Of a stretch of DNA of 64,000 nucleotides, positions 16,278-25,266 are shown one piece after another (the first letter of the stretch is position 1; every line of letters starts with the position of its first letter). Origin of the DNA: Fodinibius salsisoli (GTDB lineage: Bacteria; Bacteroidota; Rhodothermia; Balneolales; Balneolaceae); the NCBI RefSeq assembly GCF_026229185.1, contig NZ_JAGGJA010000008.1, positions 62,001 to 126,000 of the forward strand, in the 5' to 3' direction. The position numbers and the translations under genes are program-made. The notes under the pieces were generated by a model. The model made no database searches. It saw only the letters and a list, made by a program, of their open reading frames with translations, and had not been told where the DNA came from.

Positions 16278-17429
16278 TCACTCATCACCATTCCCGACCT
16301 GTGCGGGATACGACCCTAAAATCTTCAGTGAACTTGCCTTCCGCTCCAGCTCTTCAAGGGCTACCCGCGTATCAGGATGGGCGATATTGCCTTCGATATC
16401 CAGGTAAAACTGGTACTTCCAGGGCTCATTGGGTTTGGGGCGTGACTCCAGTTTGGTCATCCGGATATCATGCTCGCCCAACACATTCAGGCAGCTGATG
16501 AGTGCTCCTTTATCGTGACTGGTCACCATGAGCAAAGACGTTTTACAGGGAATCTGTGGATCCACTTCTACGGGATCGGTGCTAACCACCACAAAACGCG
16601 TAAAATTTTCGGATTGATTGGCCAGATCACGCTTCAAAATAGCAAGGTCATAGATCTCTGCCGCGTGGGCCCCGGCAATGGCCGCTTGGGAAAGGTCTCC
16701 ATCTTCCAGCACTTTCTTGGCCGACATGGCCGTATCGATATACGACTCTACTTTGCAACGGTGCTGCTTTGCTAAGAAGTTACTGCACTGTGCAATAGCC
16801 TGTGGGTGTGACAGGATCCGACGAATTTTATCGATGGGCACATTATCAATAGCCAGCAGGCAATGGATGATCCGCAGGGCTTCTTCTCCAACGATATGTA
16901 ACCTGCCATCGCCCAGAATATCATAGGTATCGTTAATAGATCCCGCCGTTGTATTTTCGATCGGCAGGATGGCATAATCCACTTCCCCCTCTTCTACAGC
17001 CTGTGCTGCCTGACGAAAGGTATCATAACCGACAGAATGAACCTCTGTATATCGTTCTTCGAAATGACGCATCGCTGCTTGGTCACTGTAAGCGCCTTCC
17101 GTTCCCTGGTAGGCTACGCGTACATATTCCGCATTATTCTTTACATTTTGGTGATCCACCAGTGTATGCGTCTGAAACCGAACGGAGTGGTCAATAATAT
17201 CTTTAAACAACTGCTCAGCAAAATAACGATCCAACCCTGCTTCGCGTGCAAGATCCGTTATCTTATCCAACAGTTGCTCTTCACGTTCATAGTCCCTGAT
17301 GTTCTTGGCTTCATCAATTTTAAAGGAAGAGACATCACGTACAAGCTGCTGACGCTTAGCCAACGCTTTAATAATGGTTCGGTCTGTTTCGTCGAGGAGT
17401 TTGCGTATTTTATCTAATTTGTCCGACAT
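16278..17429 (-). CDS. pheA: Bifunctional chorismate mutase / prephenate dehydratase (P-protein)
   Basis: One cytoplasmic polypeptide carries the last two committed steps of phenylalanine synthesis, chorismate to prephenate to phenylpyruvate. Residues 1-85 are an AroQ-type chorismate mutase (LDETDRTIIKALAKRQQLV). The dehydratase domain spans about 103-280 with NTTAGSIN at 159-166 and TRF at 277-279, whose Thr is essential in the family. The ACT domain (about 295-375) keeps the GAL(I)S and ESRP (328-331) motifs used for Phe feedback, so the enzyme should be inhibited by phenylalanine. The 383-residue length is standard. No aromatic-pathway gene adjoins it. Confidence 0.96.
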   Translation of the reverse strand: MSDKLDKIRKLLDETDRTIIKALAKRQQLVRDVSSFKIDEAKNIRDYEREEQLLDKITDLAREAGLDRYFAEQLFKDIIDHSVRFQTHTLVDHQNVKNNAEYVRVAYQGTEGAYSDQAAMRHFEERYTEVHSVGYDTFRQAAQAVEEGEVDYAILPIENTTAGSINDTYDILGDGRLHIVGEEALRIIHCLLAIDNVPIDKIRRILSHPQAIAQCSNFLAKQHRCKVESYIDTAMSAKKVLEDGDLSQAAIAGAHAAEIYDLAILKRDLANQSENFTRFVVVSTDPVEVDPQIPCKTSLLMVTSHDKGALISCLNVLGEHDIRMTKLESRPKPNEPWKYQFYLDIEGNIAHPDTRVALEELERKASSLKILGSYPAQVGNGDE

Positions 17430-17701
17430 ATCCGGTGGTTCTGTTGCTCTGAGTAAAACGGATAGAATATCAGAATAATCACTCTAATGAAAGTTTAATT
17501 AGGAATTTATTTAGCTGCAAATTACGGAAGCCATTTCTACAACTAAATATGGATTTTGTAATCATCGCTCTCTGCCAGCGGTAGTACGCAAAATAGAGGC
17601 CATATTAGCTTAGGAGAAGTCTCTTCTCCTAATATTTAAGGGAAAAATAAGTTTAGCCTCCCATTATTTTTCCGCCTCGTATGTTGAAACAGCCAGGTGT
17701 C

Positions 17702-17722
17702 CTCCTTTCCTGTTTAAAGGAG
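17702..17722. repeat. CTCCTT-AAGGAG family hairpin, copy 5
   Basis: CTCCTTT and AAAGGAG arms around CCTGTTT. The left arm with its flank reads CCTCCTTTCCT, close to the 3' end of 16S rRNA, and the right arm is a Shine-Dalgarno-like sequence. Confidence 0.6.
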
Positions 17723-17742
17723 AGGAGGCTGAGGCCCGAAAA

Positions 17743-17759
17743 TACTCATCGGATGAGTA
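17743..17759. repeat. CTCATC palindrome without tail
   Basis: TACTCATC G GATGAGTA has perfect 8-bp arms and a single central base. The central base is G where the other two copies have C, so it is in the opposite orientation. Confidence 0.6.
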
Positions 17760-17790
17760 CCAGGAGAAATGGAAACATATTGAGCAACAT

Positions 17791-17853
17791 CACTCATCCG
17801 ATGAGTGATTAGCTTATTTCTCTTTTGAGACTCCTCGCTGGGCTCGAAGTGAC
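17791..17853. repeat. Composite repeat: CACTCATCCGATGAGTG plus GAGACTCCTCG...GTGAC tail, copy 2
   Basis: CACTCATC C GATGAGTG has perfect 8-bp arms (17791-17807). The tail GAGACTCCTCGCTGGGCTCG then AAGTGAC starts 20 bases later, as in the copy at 11465-11530. Confidence 0.6.
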
Positions 17854-17953
17854 AAATACTATAAGAGCTATTTAAAATAGAGCATTGGCTTCTCTCCACT
17901 AATTTAAGAACCTTGTCCAACTTCGGGGCGGATCAAACCCCAAAAAATATAAC

Positions 17954-19075
17954 TTACCCCGTTGATTTTCGGTATCGAAAGATGGCAGCCGGCAGAATGA
18001 TGACGACCATCAGGGTGAGGATGCCAACGAGGTGCTGCACTTCCGCCCATCCGGCTCCCTTTAGCAAGACCATCCGCATAATCTTAATGAAATGCGCGAC
18101 CGGGTTAAAGAGGGTTAAATCTTGTGCCCATCCCGGCATACTTTCGATCGGCGTAAACAATCCGCCCATCAGGATAAAAACAACCATCAGAAACCAGGCA
18201 ATAAACATTGCCTGCTGCTGGGTAGAGGTAATAGTAGAAATGAAGAGCCCGATGCCTTCTACTACCAGCAGGTATATTCCGGCAATAGCCAATAGCAGTA
18301 ATACACTGCCTACAAAAGGGATATTAAAACCAAGGCGGGCGATCAGCAATCCAACGACCAGCTCAAAAAGACCGATAATCCAAAATGGCAGCAACTTACC
18401 GGCGATAAACTGGTATCGTTTGATGGGCGTCACGTTCAGCTGCTCAATGGTACCAATTTCACGCTCCCGTACGATGTTCATGCCCGACAAAAACATCCCG
18501 ATCATCGAAACCAATACCACTAAAATGCCGGGCACCATATATTTGATGTAGTCGAGGTTGGGATTGTACCAGTTGGCAGGAATAATATTGATACCGGCTC
18601 GTCTTCTCTGCTGTTGAATCTGCTTTATTTGAGGCTGTACTTCGACACTAAAATCCTGAATAATCGATCGTCCGTATCCCTGGATCAGTCCGGCCGTGGA
18701 TCCATCGACCGCATCAATATTTAGTTGTACGGAAGTAGGGCTTCCCGACGTAACATCCCGCTCAAAATGCTGGGGAATCACCAATGCAAGCTGAATATCG
18801 TTGCTGCGCATCATCCGGATGCCGTCATCTACATCCTGGGAATGGCTTTGAATATTAAAGTAGCCCGTCGCCTGCATCTTGGTGACCAAGGCTCGGGAAG
18901 TAGCCGACCGATCAAAATCCACCAGGTGCACATCTACTTCTTTAAGTTCAAAAGTAGCCGCAAACGAGAGCACCACCAACTGGATCATCGGCATCAGGAA
19001 GATAATAGGAAGCATGCCTTTATTCCTGAAAATTTGTAAAAACTCTTTCTGAAGGAGAAATTTAATAGTTCGCAT
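17954..19075 (-). CDS. ABC-2 type transporter permease (YbhR/YbhS-like), second of pair
   Basis: A 373-residue ABC-2 permease: one N-terminal helix (about 22-45), a large periplasmic domain (about 46-175) and five C-terminal helices, with the family motif REREIGTIEQLNVTP at about 212-226. It would form the membrane channel of the exporter with the permease encoded just upstream. It is the last gene of the eight-gene minus-strand efflux operon. A 144-base gap separates it from the previous gene; this contains degenerate CTAACTG-type heptamers but no terminator. Substrates of the related E. coli YbhFSR pump include cations and some antibiotics; the substrate here is unknown. Confidence 0.9.
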   Translation of the reverse strand: MRTIKFLLQKEFLQIFRNKGMLPIIFLMPMIQLVVLSFAATFELKEVDVHLVDFDRSATSRALVTKMQATGYFNIQSHSQDVDDGIRMMRSNDIQLALVIPQHFERDVTSGSPTSVQLNIDAVDGSTAGLIQGYGRSIIQDFSVEVQPQIKQIQQQRRRAGINIIPANWYNPNLDYIKYMVPGILVVLVSMIGMFLSGMNIVREREIGTIEQLNVTPIKRYQFIAGKLLPFWIIGLFELVVGLLIARLGFNIPFVGSVLLLLAIAGIYLLVVEGIGLFISTITSTQQQAMFIAWFLMVVFILMGGLFTPIESMPGWAQDLTLFNPVAHFIKIMRMVLLKGAGWAEVQHLVGILTLMVVIILPAAIFRYRKSTG

Positions 19076-19219
19076 GACGTACTTGTTAATCCATTGATTG
19101 ATTCATTTAATAAATTCGGCACTAGTTAGTAGTGCTGGGCATTTCTGAGCTTGGTGTCAAAGATTAATTTTGAGATTTTATTTGATACTTCTCACTGCCT
19201 ACCGCCAACTGCTAACTGA

Positions 19220-20329
19220 TCACTCTAACCTCACCTTAAAGCTTCGGATGCTGAGCGCGATAAATCCAAGGGTCATCGCCAGCAGGATGAGCGTTTCTTT
19301 CCAGATAAACAGCAGTCCCGAATCTTTGAGCATGATACTGCGGACGATCACCAGGAACCAGCGCGCCGGAATCAGGTTGCTAATCCATTGTAACACCATC
19401 GGCATACTTGAAATGGGAAAGATAAATCCCGATAACAGCACCGTCGGCAGCAGCAATCCGGCCAGCGATACCATCATGGCGGTCTGTTGATCCTCGGCTT
19501 TGGTAGAAATCAGGACACCCAGCGCCAGGGCCATGAAAATAAACAGGACCGACTCCAGCAAAAATAATCCATAGGATCCCTGGAAAGGCACGCCGAAGGC
19601 CCATTGCGCCAAGGCCAGAATGGTTAACACATTCACAAAAGAAAGCACCAGGTATGGTAACACTTTACCAATAATGATCTGCATGGGCCTGAGCGGAGAA
19701 ACGAGCAGAATCTCCATATTTCCCATCTCTTTTTCCCGTGTTATAGATATGGACGTCATCAGTGAGGAAATAAGCATCAGGATAACTGCAATAAGTCCGG
19801 GTACAAAGAGATTTACACTCTCCAACTGGGGATTAAACAGCATATTGGCATGCGTTGAAATACCTCCCGGACCGGTCCCCCCATTTGCGGACCATTGTTG
19901 CTGGAAGTCGATGATAATGGACGATGAATACTGCTGGATAAGCTGGGCCAGGTTAGGATTGGAAGCATCCGTAATAACGTTTACAGCCGGCTGTCCACCC
20001 CGCTTCAACTTACGGGCAAAGTCAGCTTCAAAGATGAGCACTTCATCAACAGAACCCTGCTGAAATAATGTTTCTATTTCATCATAGCGCTGAATGCTGC
20101 CTTCCACCGAAAAATAGTTGGAAGCGTCAATCTTGCTAATCAGCTGACGCGTCACTTCGTCTTGAGAAGCATCCAGAACGACTACCTGGGCATTTTCCAC
20201 CTCGTTGCGGATAGCATATCCGAAAAGGATCATCATAATCATCGGCATCCCGAAGAGTACGACTAATGTTCGCTTATCCCGGTAAATCTGCTTGAATTCT
20301 TTGATTACAAATGCTCTGAAGGAGCTCAT
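19220..20329 (-). CDS. ABC-2 type transporter permease (YbhR/YbhS-like), first of pair
   Basis: A 369-residue ABC-2 permease with the same layout as its neighbour: N-terminal helix, periplasmic domain of about 130 residues and a five-helix membrane end, with TREKEMGNMEILLVSPLRP in the cytosolic loop. The two permeases are clearly diverged paralogues and presumably form a heterodimer. It starts 23 bases after the ATPase gene stop. The leader directly before its ATG contains two clean TTANNGG heptamers (20332-20345, + strand reading) and no Shine-Dalgarno sequence. Confidence 0.9.
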   Translation of the reverse strand: MSSFRAFVIKEFKQIYRDKRTLVVLFGMPMIMMILFGYAIRNEVENAQVVVLDASQDEVTRQLISKIDASNYFSVEGSIQRYDEIETLFQQGSVDEVLIFEADFARKLKRGGQPAVNVITDASNPNLAQLIQQYSSSIIIDFQQQWSANGGTGPGGISTHANMLFNPQLESVNLFVPGLIAVILMLISSLMTSISITREKEMGNMEILLVSPLRPMQIIIGKVLPYLVLSFVNVLTILALAQWAFGVPFQGSYGLFLLESVLFIFMALALGVLISTKAEDQQTAMMVSLAGLLLPTVLLSGFIFPISSMPMVLQWISNLIPARWFLVIVRSIMLKDSGLLFIWKETLILLAMTLGFIALSIRSFKVRLE

Positions 20330-20331
20330 AG

Positions 20332-20352
20332 TTATTGGTTAATGGTTGTTAG
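20332..20352 (-). repeat. TTANNGG heptamers at the start codon of the permease gene
   Basis: On the + strand TTATTGG (20332-20338) and TTAATGG (20339-20345), then a degenerate TTGTTAG, begin 3 bases from the ATG at 20329. The motif phase and position match the leaders of the AAA+ gene and of the 162-residue coiled-coil gene. Confidence 0.45.
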
Positions 20353-21096
20353 TTACTCAGCCCGATCAGCTCCACGGGCCAGTTCGATGAACACATCTTC
20401 GATATCATCCGCCTGGTACGCTTGCCTTAATCCTGCGGGTGTATCTAAGGCCTCTATTTTTCCATCCACCATTATCGATACGCGATCGCAGTATTCGGCC
20501 TCATCCATATAGTGAGTCGTCACGAAAACGGTGGTTCCCTCTTCGGCTGCCTGGTAGATCTGTTCCCAAAATTGCCGGCGGGTAATGGGGTCGACGCCCC
20601 CGGTGGGTTCATCCAGGAAGACAATATCCGGCTCATGCAGCATAGCAACCGAAAATGCCAGCTTTTGCTTCCATCCCAGGGGTAATGAGCCAATTCTTTT
20701 ATCGCGTACACTTTCCAGCTGAAGACTGCTCAATAACTCCTCCGCTTTGGCTTTAATGTTATCTTCGGAAAGACCATAAATGCCGCCATAGAGCCGAATA
20801 TTTTCCCAGACCGTCAGATCGGTATAAAGCGAAAACTTCTGGCTCATGTAACCAATCTTTCGTTTGATGGCTTCTGCCTGCGTATAAACATCGAATCCTG
20901 CGACGGATGCCTTGCCCGAAGTCGGGGCCAACAGCCCAATAAGCATGCGGATAGCGGTTGTTTTTCCCGCCCCGTTGGCTCCCAGGAATCCAAATATTTC
21001 ACCCTGGCTTACTTCGAAGCTGATCTGATCCACCGCGGCGAAATCCCCGAATTTTCGGGTTAGGTCGTTGGCTTGTATGGCTAATTCTTCGTTCAT
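20353..21096 (-). CDS. ABC transporter ATP-binding protein (YbhF C-terminal-half type)
   Basis: A 247-residue ATPase with Walker A GANGAGKT at 39-46, Q-loop in YMSQKFSLY, Walker B VFLDEPTGGVDP, and H-loop TTHYMDEAEYCD. The ABC signature is LPLGWKQ instead of LSGGQ; the same kind of substitution is found in the C-terminal ATPase half of E. coli YbhF, so this gene corresponds to that half. It powers export through the two permeases downstream and pairs with the other ATPase encoded 70 bases upstream. Start at ATG 21096. Confidence 0.93.
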   Translation of the reverse strand: MNEELAIQANDLTRKFGDFAAVDQISFEVSQGEIFGFLGANGAGKTTAIRMLIGLLAPTSGKASVAGFDVYTQAEAIKRKIGYMSQKFSLYTDLTVWENIRLYGGIYGLSEDNIKAKAEELLSSLQLESVRDKRIGSLPLGWKQKLAFSVAMLHEPDIVFLDEPTGGVDPITRRQFWEQIYQAAEEGTTVFVTTHYMDEAEYCDRVSIMVDGKIEALDTPAGLRQAYQADDIEDVFIELARGADRAE

Positions 21097-21166
21097 TAAT
21101 TAATTTATTGGGCCTCAGATTTAAACAAATAATTCCTGTATCTATCTGTATAGATCTGTGGCTAAA

Positions 21167-22087
21167 TTATGTCACTTCTTTTTGCATTAGATTCATAAAA
21201 CTATCCTCGATATCCGGTTCTATGGATTTTATTTCCACCTCAGACAGTCCACATTGCTCGGTTAGGTATAATTCAAGCTTACTTATATCTGGTTCTTCCC
21301 GTTTATCGGTGTAGTGAACATACTCCCCAAACGGTTGTACCGAATCTGCCCACTCGTACGAGCGCAACTTTTTTATGAGTTCGTAAATACTTGAGGCTTT
21401 AATCGCCAACAGTGGCTGATCAAAGTTACGAGCCACCTGCTCGGGCGTATCGATATTAAGGATATGTCCATTGTCAATGAGGGCCACCCGGTCGCACTGC
21501 TCGGCTTCATCCATATAAGGGGTAGAAGCAATAATGGTAATGCCCTGTGATTTCAGCTGCTGAAGCATCTGCCAAAACTCCTGCCGCGAAACGGCATCCA
21601 CGCCCGTAGTGGGTTCATCCAGCACCAACAGTTCGGGCTTATGGATGAGCGCGCAGCTCAGGGCCAGCTTTTGCTTCATCCCCCCGGAGAGTGCACCGGC
21701 CAGCCGATCTTCAAAACGTTCAAGCTGACTGTAAATGGGGGCGACTAAATCGTAATTAGCCTCGAGCGTCGTTCCAAAAACCGAGGCAAAGAAATCCATA
21801 TTCTCGCGCACACTCAGGTCTTCGTATAAAGCAAACTGCCCGGGCATGTAACCAAGCTTGGTGCGAATGGTCCGGTAATCATCAACCACATCCAGGCCCA
21901 GCACCGATGCCTCCCCGGAATCCGGTTTGAGCAGCGTTGTCAAAATCCTGAACAACGACGTTTTACCCGCTCCATCAGGACCGATGAAGCCAAAGAGTTC
22001 GTTGGGCTCCACCTCAACGGAGATATCTGCCAGAGCCTCAACGCCTCCGTACGATTTGTTTAAATTTTGAACACTAATTGGATTCAT
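21167..22087 (-). CDS. ABC transporter ATP-binding protein (YbhF N-terminal-half type)
   Basis: A 306-residue ATPase. Walker A is GPDGAGKT at 36-43; Asp in place of the usual Asn is typical of the N-terminal ATPase half of YbhF-like fusions. LSGGMKQKLALSCALIHKP provides the signature motif and LVLDEPTTGVD the Walker B. A C-terminal extension of about 75 residues (from about 230) follows the ATPase core. Together with the next gene it replaces the single fused YbhF chain, so the pump here is a split form. It lies 56 bases after the adaptor gene in the same operon. Confidence 0.93.
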   Translation of the reverse strand: MNPISVQNLNKSYGGVEALADISVEVEPNELFGFIGPDGAGKTSLFRILTTLLKPDSGEASVLGLDVVDDYRTIRTKLGYMPGQFALYEDLSVRENMDFFASVFGTTLEANYDLVAPIYSQLERFEDRLAGALSGGMKQKLALSCALIHKPELLVLDEPTTGVDAVSRQEFWQMLQQLKSQGITIIASTPYMDEAEQCDRVALIDNGHILNIDTPEQVARNFDQPLLAIKASSIYELIKKLRSYEWADSVQPFGEYVHYTDKREEPDISKLELYLTEQCGLSEVEIKSIEPDIEDSFMNLMQKEVT

Positions 22088-22143
22088 GGGTTAGTTATTT
22101 GTCATTTCTTATTAGTTAACAGGTCGTGCCTAGCAACCATTAA

Positions 22144-23091
22144 CTAATTTTCTGCCCTGAAATTAACTTCTCCGGGCATACCAATCTTTAGCACACCATT
22201 TGGATTAGGTACCCGAACCTTCATGGCATATACCTGGGTAACCCGTTCTTCTTTGGTCTGTATCATTTTGGGGGTAAACTCGGCCTCCGATGCAATCCAA
22301 CTGACCCTTCCACTTAACTGCTGGTTCCTTTCTGCCGTCGAATCTACAAGCACCTGCACCGCCTGGCCAATTTTTATGGACGGGAGTTGGGCCCCGCTGA
22401 CATAGACTTTCAGTTCCAGCGTATCCAGACTTGCAATCTGATAGAGCGGCTGCCCCTGCTGAACAAGTTCATAGGGTTCTACGTAAGAGGTGAGCACCGT
22501 CCCGGCAACTGGATTGATAATACGGGTATCCTGCAGCTGATCCTGCACCTGTTCAATACGGGCCTGGGTAGCACTAATTTCTGCTCGTATAGATTGTTTC
22601 TGGGTTTGCAGGGCGCTTATCTGCTTTCGGATGGTCTCCACTTTGGAACGAACATTATCCAACTGTTGAGCCGTGGCTGCCTTATCTTCTCGCATTGCTT
22701 GCGTCCGCTTCAGGTTCATCCCGGCCAAAGTAAGCTCTTCTTGCCGCACCTCAACTTCAGCATTGATATTTACTATTTGAGACCGAATGGATTCCACTTT
22801 GGCTTCCAATTCTTTTTTCTGCAAAATAAGCCGGGTCGTATCTACCAAACCTACTGTCTGGTCCTTTTCAAGCCTGTCCCCTTCCGCTACATTGTATGCA
22901 AGGAGTTTACCCCCAATTTCTGTCGAAATAGTGGTCTCTATTGCTTCAAACTGTCCATATGCATCGGACTTTTCTTCACTATTGCAGCCTGTAACGACTA
23001 TTAATATGCCGATTAGCAACAAAAACAAAGAGGACGTTCGACTGCTTTCTAATCTCATCGACTTGACGTTTAAATGATTTGGTTTTGACAT
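22144..23091 (-). CDS. HlyD-family efflux adaptor lipoprotein (YbhG-like)
   Basis: A 315-residue membrane fusion protein that bridges inner-membrane pump and TolC. After an N-terminal hydrophobic stretch, VVTGC gives a lipobox with Cys36, so it is probably lipid-anchored. A beta/lipoyl half motif (LAYNVAEGDRLEKDQTVGLVDT) is followed by a long coiled-coil hairpin (about 85-175) and the second lipoyl half (INPVAGTVLTSYVEPYELVQQGQPLYQIA), then a beta-barrel region. The start might be the second Met (position 12) because the first eleven residues are dispensable. It is encoded 24 bases after the hydrolase gene and before the ATPases. Confidence 0.92.
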   Translation of the reverse strand: MSKPNHLNVKSMRLESSRTSSLFLLLIGILIVVTGCNSEEKSDAYGQFEAIETTISTEIGGKLLAYNVAEGDRLEKDQTVGLVDTTRLILQKKELEAKVESIRSQIVNINAEVEVRQEELTLAGMNLKRTQAMREDKAATAQQLDNVRSKVETIRKQISALQTQKQSIRAEISATQARIEQVQDQLQDTRIINPVAGTVLTSYVEPYELVQQGQPLYQIASLDTLELKVYVSGAQLPSIKIGQAVQVLVDSTAERNQQLSGRVSWIASEAEFTPKMIQTKEERVTQVYAMKVRVPNPNGVLKIGMPGEVNFRAEN

Positions 23092-23115
23092 TTTGTTCTA
23101 CTGATATCGTTGATG

Positions 23116-23985
23116 TTATTGGTCACTCGTTTTGATGAGCTTATTCTCTGGGGGATCTCCTGATGTAAGAAAACGATCGAATACGTTTCGCAGACCCGGT
23201 AATAGCTTATAGGAACGCGGATACTGTTTACCATCCAGGATATTACTCATGCACTCAAACACTACCTTCGAATCCCAGTACCCGGTGTGAGTATGAACAA
23301 TATTGCTGCAGTCTATTAGCGTAAGCTGCTGAAAATAGGACAGCAGCTTTTCATATTTTTCAAGACCTGAATAGCCGATGGCTTCTTCCCACTCTACCAG
23401 CCTGAACCAGTATCTCAACACATCATCCCGCTTGGTATAAAACAGATAAAGATTTTGAACCTTCTCCATCATGTTTGCGGTAATCCGCTCTACCAGGTAC
23501 GATTGGGAGACCGCTGCTCCGAGTGAAAAAACGTTTCTGATATTTATTGTTTGGGATGATTGAAGAGCGTTATATCCCACAATCGTAGCCATACTGTGCC
23601 CCATTACATCGATGGTGCACCCTGCCTGAGTAAATTGGTGCAGCCAATCTCTTAGGTAAGTCCCTGCCTGCTTTGCATTTTCTTTGGATTGGAAATAGCT
23701 GAATTCCGACTCCCCGCTGGGCCAAACAAAGCCAATAGTAGCATGGTAGCTGTCGCTAAAAAATGTATTACACTGGTCATCCAAATGTTCATATAAGGAT
23801 AAGATATCGTCCATCGAGTTATTAAATCCATGGATGATTAACAGGATATTTTTACCGCCAATAGCCGACCGTAAATCGCTTTGCTCCACTGCTTCCATCT
23901 GTTGGCTATTGTAGCTGTTTATTTGCTCAAATTTTGAAAATGTGTTGCCTTCACTACCTTCTGACCGCAAGTTGATCAAATACAT
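23116..23985 (-). CDS. Alpha/beta hydrolase, DUF900-like, inside the efflux operon
   Basis: A 289-residue alpha/beta-hydrolase with an oxyanion-type HGFN motif at 52-55, FVWPSG at 87-92 and a nucleophile elbow GHSMA with Ser131. These fit the DUF900 type of lipase-like hydrolases. There is no signal peptide, so it should act in the cytoplasm. Substrate and role are unknown. Position is the clue: it lies 12 bases after tolC and 24 bases before the adaptor gene, in the middle of the pump operon, so it may modify the exported compound, or inactivate a toxic ester, before export. The E. coli ybh operon has no such gene. Confidence 0.75.
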   Translation of the reverse strand: MYLINLRSEGSEGNTFSKFEQINSYNSQQMEAVEQSDLRSAIGGKNILLIIHGFNNSMDDILSLYEHLDDQCNTFFSDSYHATIGFVWPSGESEFSYFQSKENAKQAGTYLRDWLHQFTQAGCTIDVMGHSMATIVGYNALQSSQTINIRNVFSLGAAVSQSYLVERITANMMEKVQNLYLFYTKRDDVLRYWFRLVEWEEAIGYSGLEKYEKLLSYFQQLTLIDCSNIVHTHTGYWDSKVVFECMSNILDGKQYPRSYKLLPGLRNVFDRFLTSGDPPENKLIKTSDQ

Positions 23986-23997
23986 AACATTGCTCCT

Positions 23998-25266
23998 TTA
24001 TTGGATTGGAACTCCTAAGGTTGTCAAATAATCGGATTGCGCCTGTGCCAGCCGTACACGATTGATATACAGCGAAAGCCTGGCCTGATGAGCCCGGTTT
24101 AATTCTGTCACATATTGGCTGGCCGTTATGGCCCCATTATTCAGCTGACTGACATTTTCTTCGACAATTTTCTTCCGCAGGGCTATTGCTTTCTTATCCC
24201 GCTCTATGTTTTCCTCAATTGCTCTCATACGCTCCTGGATACGATTAAGCGAAGCATGCAACTGCCGGGTAAAAGAGCGACGATTCTGTTCAACCTGCTG
24301 CTGCCGGAGCTGTAGCATTTGTTGCTTTTCTCCGGCATTGTATGAAGCCCAAAAATTCCACCGTACCTTCAACCCGACCGTGTAATACTCATGAAAATCA
24401 TCGTTCAGGAAATTCAGCCCCGGGCGACCGTAAGCAGCTGTACCAAAAGCGGATAAAGACGGCCATTTTTGGCTCCCAGCTAACCTCTTCTGTTGCTCTA
24501 TCGTTTCTTCTGTACTTTCAAAGAGATCGTATTCAGATCGATGTGGTTGTAACGATTGGTGATCAATATTTTGTTGCGGCAGCTGGAGTTTAGTACCGGT
24601 TGCCACCTTCTCTCCAATAAGTTCGCCAAGTACCCGGTAACCGGCTACTACATTGGAGTGGCTATTAACCGAATCCTGTCTTGCTTTAATCAGCTCGGCC
24701 TCCAAAATATGCTGCTGACTGGCCAACAGTACGCCATTATCTACCTTTGAACGTACCGTGGAAAGCTGTTCTTCAAGATTTGCAATAAGTAATCCAATAG
24801 TCTTAGACTGCTGTTGAGAAAGCAGGATACCAAAATAAACCTGGTCTATTTGTGAGCGAATCTGGTGTAGCTCTACTTCAGTCGAATAGATCTCCTGTTT
24901 ACCCTTTGCTTTTTCCAGCTCTTTTTGGATCCCTACTGCGCCCCCGTTAAATATTGTCTGCGTTACATCCACCGAGGCTTGGTACTGATCCTTACTTATA
25001 GCGGGCGGGCCTCCTCCACCGGGCAACGAAAAATCCGTAACCTCCGATTGGTAGCTGGCCCTCCCATTGATACTGACATCTGGATAATGTCCGGTATTCG
25101 CTATCTGGATATTTAATTCCGTGATTTTTTTCTGAAACTCAATATTCTGAACTTTTGGATAATTTTCATAGGCCTGTTGATAACAATAGTCCAAGGTGAT
25201 GGAATCAGCAGGAGCTCCTCCAGAAAAAGTAGTAAAGACAAATGTTAAGGCTATAAAGAACATCAT
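23998..25266 (-). CDS. TolC family outer-membrane efflux protein
   Basis: A 422-residue outer-membrane channel subunit with a signal peptide (about 1-20, cleavage near GGAPAD), then the two TolC half-repeats: the first from LDYCYQQAYENYP and the second around 215-420, each with long amphipathic helices (NNGAITASQYVTELNRAHQARLS motif near the end). It trimerises to give the exit duct for the ABC/HlyD pump. Its start codon overlaps the stop of the TetR gene by four bases (ATGA), so the two are translationally coupled. Confidence 0.92.
   Translation of the reverse strand: MMFFIALTFVFTTFSGGAPADSITLDYCYQQAYENYPKVQNIEFQKKITELNIQIANTGHYPDVSINGRASYQSEVTDFSLPGGGGPPAISKDQYQASVDVTQTIFNGGAVGIQKELEKAKGKQEIYSTEVELHQIRSQIDQVYFGILLSQQQSKTIGLLIANLEEQLSTVRSKVDNGVLLASQQHILEAELIKARQDSVNSHSNVVAGYRVLGELIGEKVATGTKLQLPQQNIDHQSLQPHRSEYDLFESTEETIEQQKRLAGSQKWPSLSAFGTAAYGRPGLNFLNDDFHEYYTVGLKVRWNFWASYNAGEKQQMLQLRQQQVEQNRRSFTRQLHASLNRIQERMRAIEENIERDKKAIALRKKIVEENVSQLNNGAITASQYVTELNRAHQARLSLYINRVRLAQAQSDYLTTLGVPIQ

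Larger units (their letters stand above)
17430..17953. other. Gene-free stretch with dispersed palindromes
   Basis: No gene is supported in these 524 bases. They carry a CTCCTTT/AAAGGAG hairpin (17702-17722), an inverted CTCATC palindrome (17743-17759) and the composite element (17791-17853). Confidence 0.6.

Noticed and set aside
17913-18551. 212-codon frame on the + strand
   Set aside because: It lies opposite the ABC-2 permease gene and has the composition of an antisense shadow.
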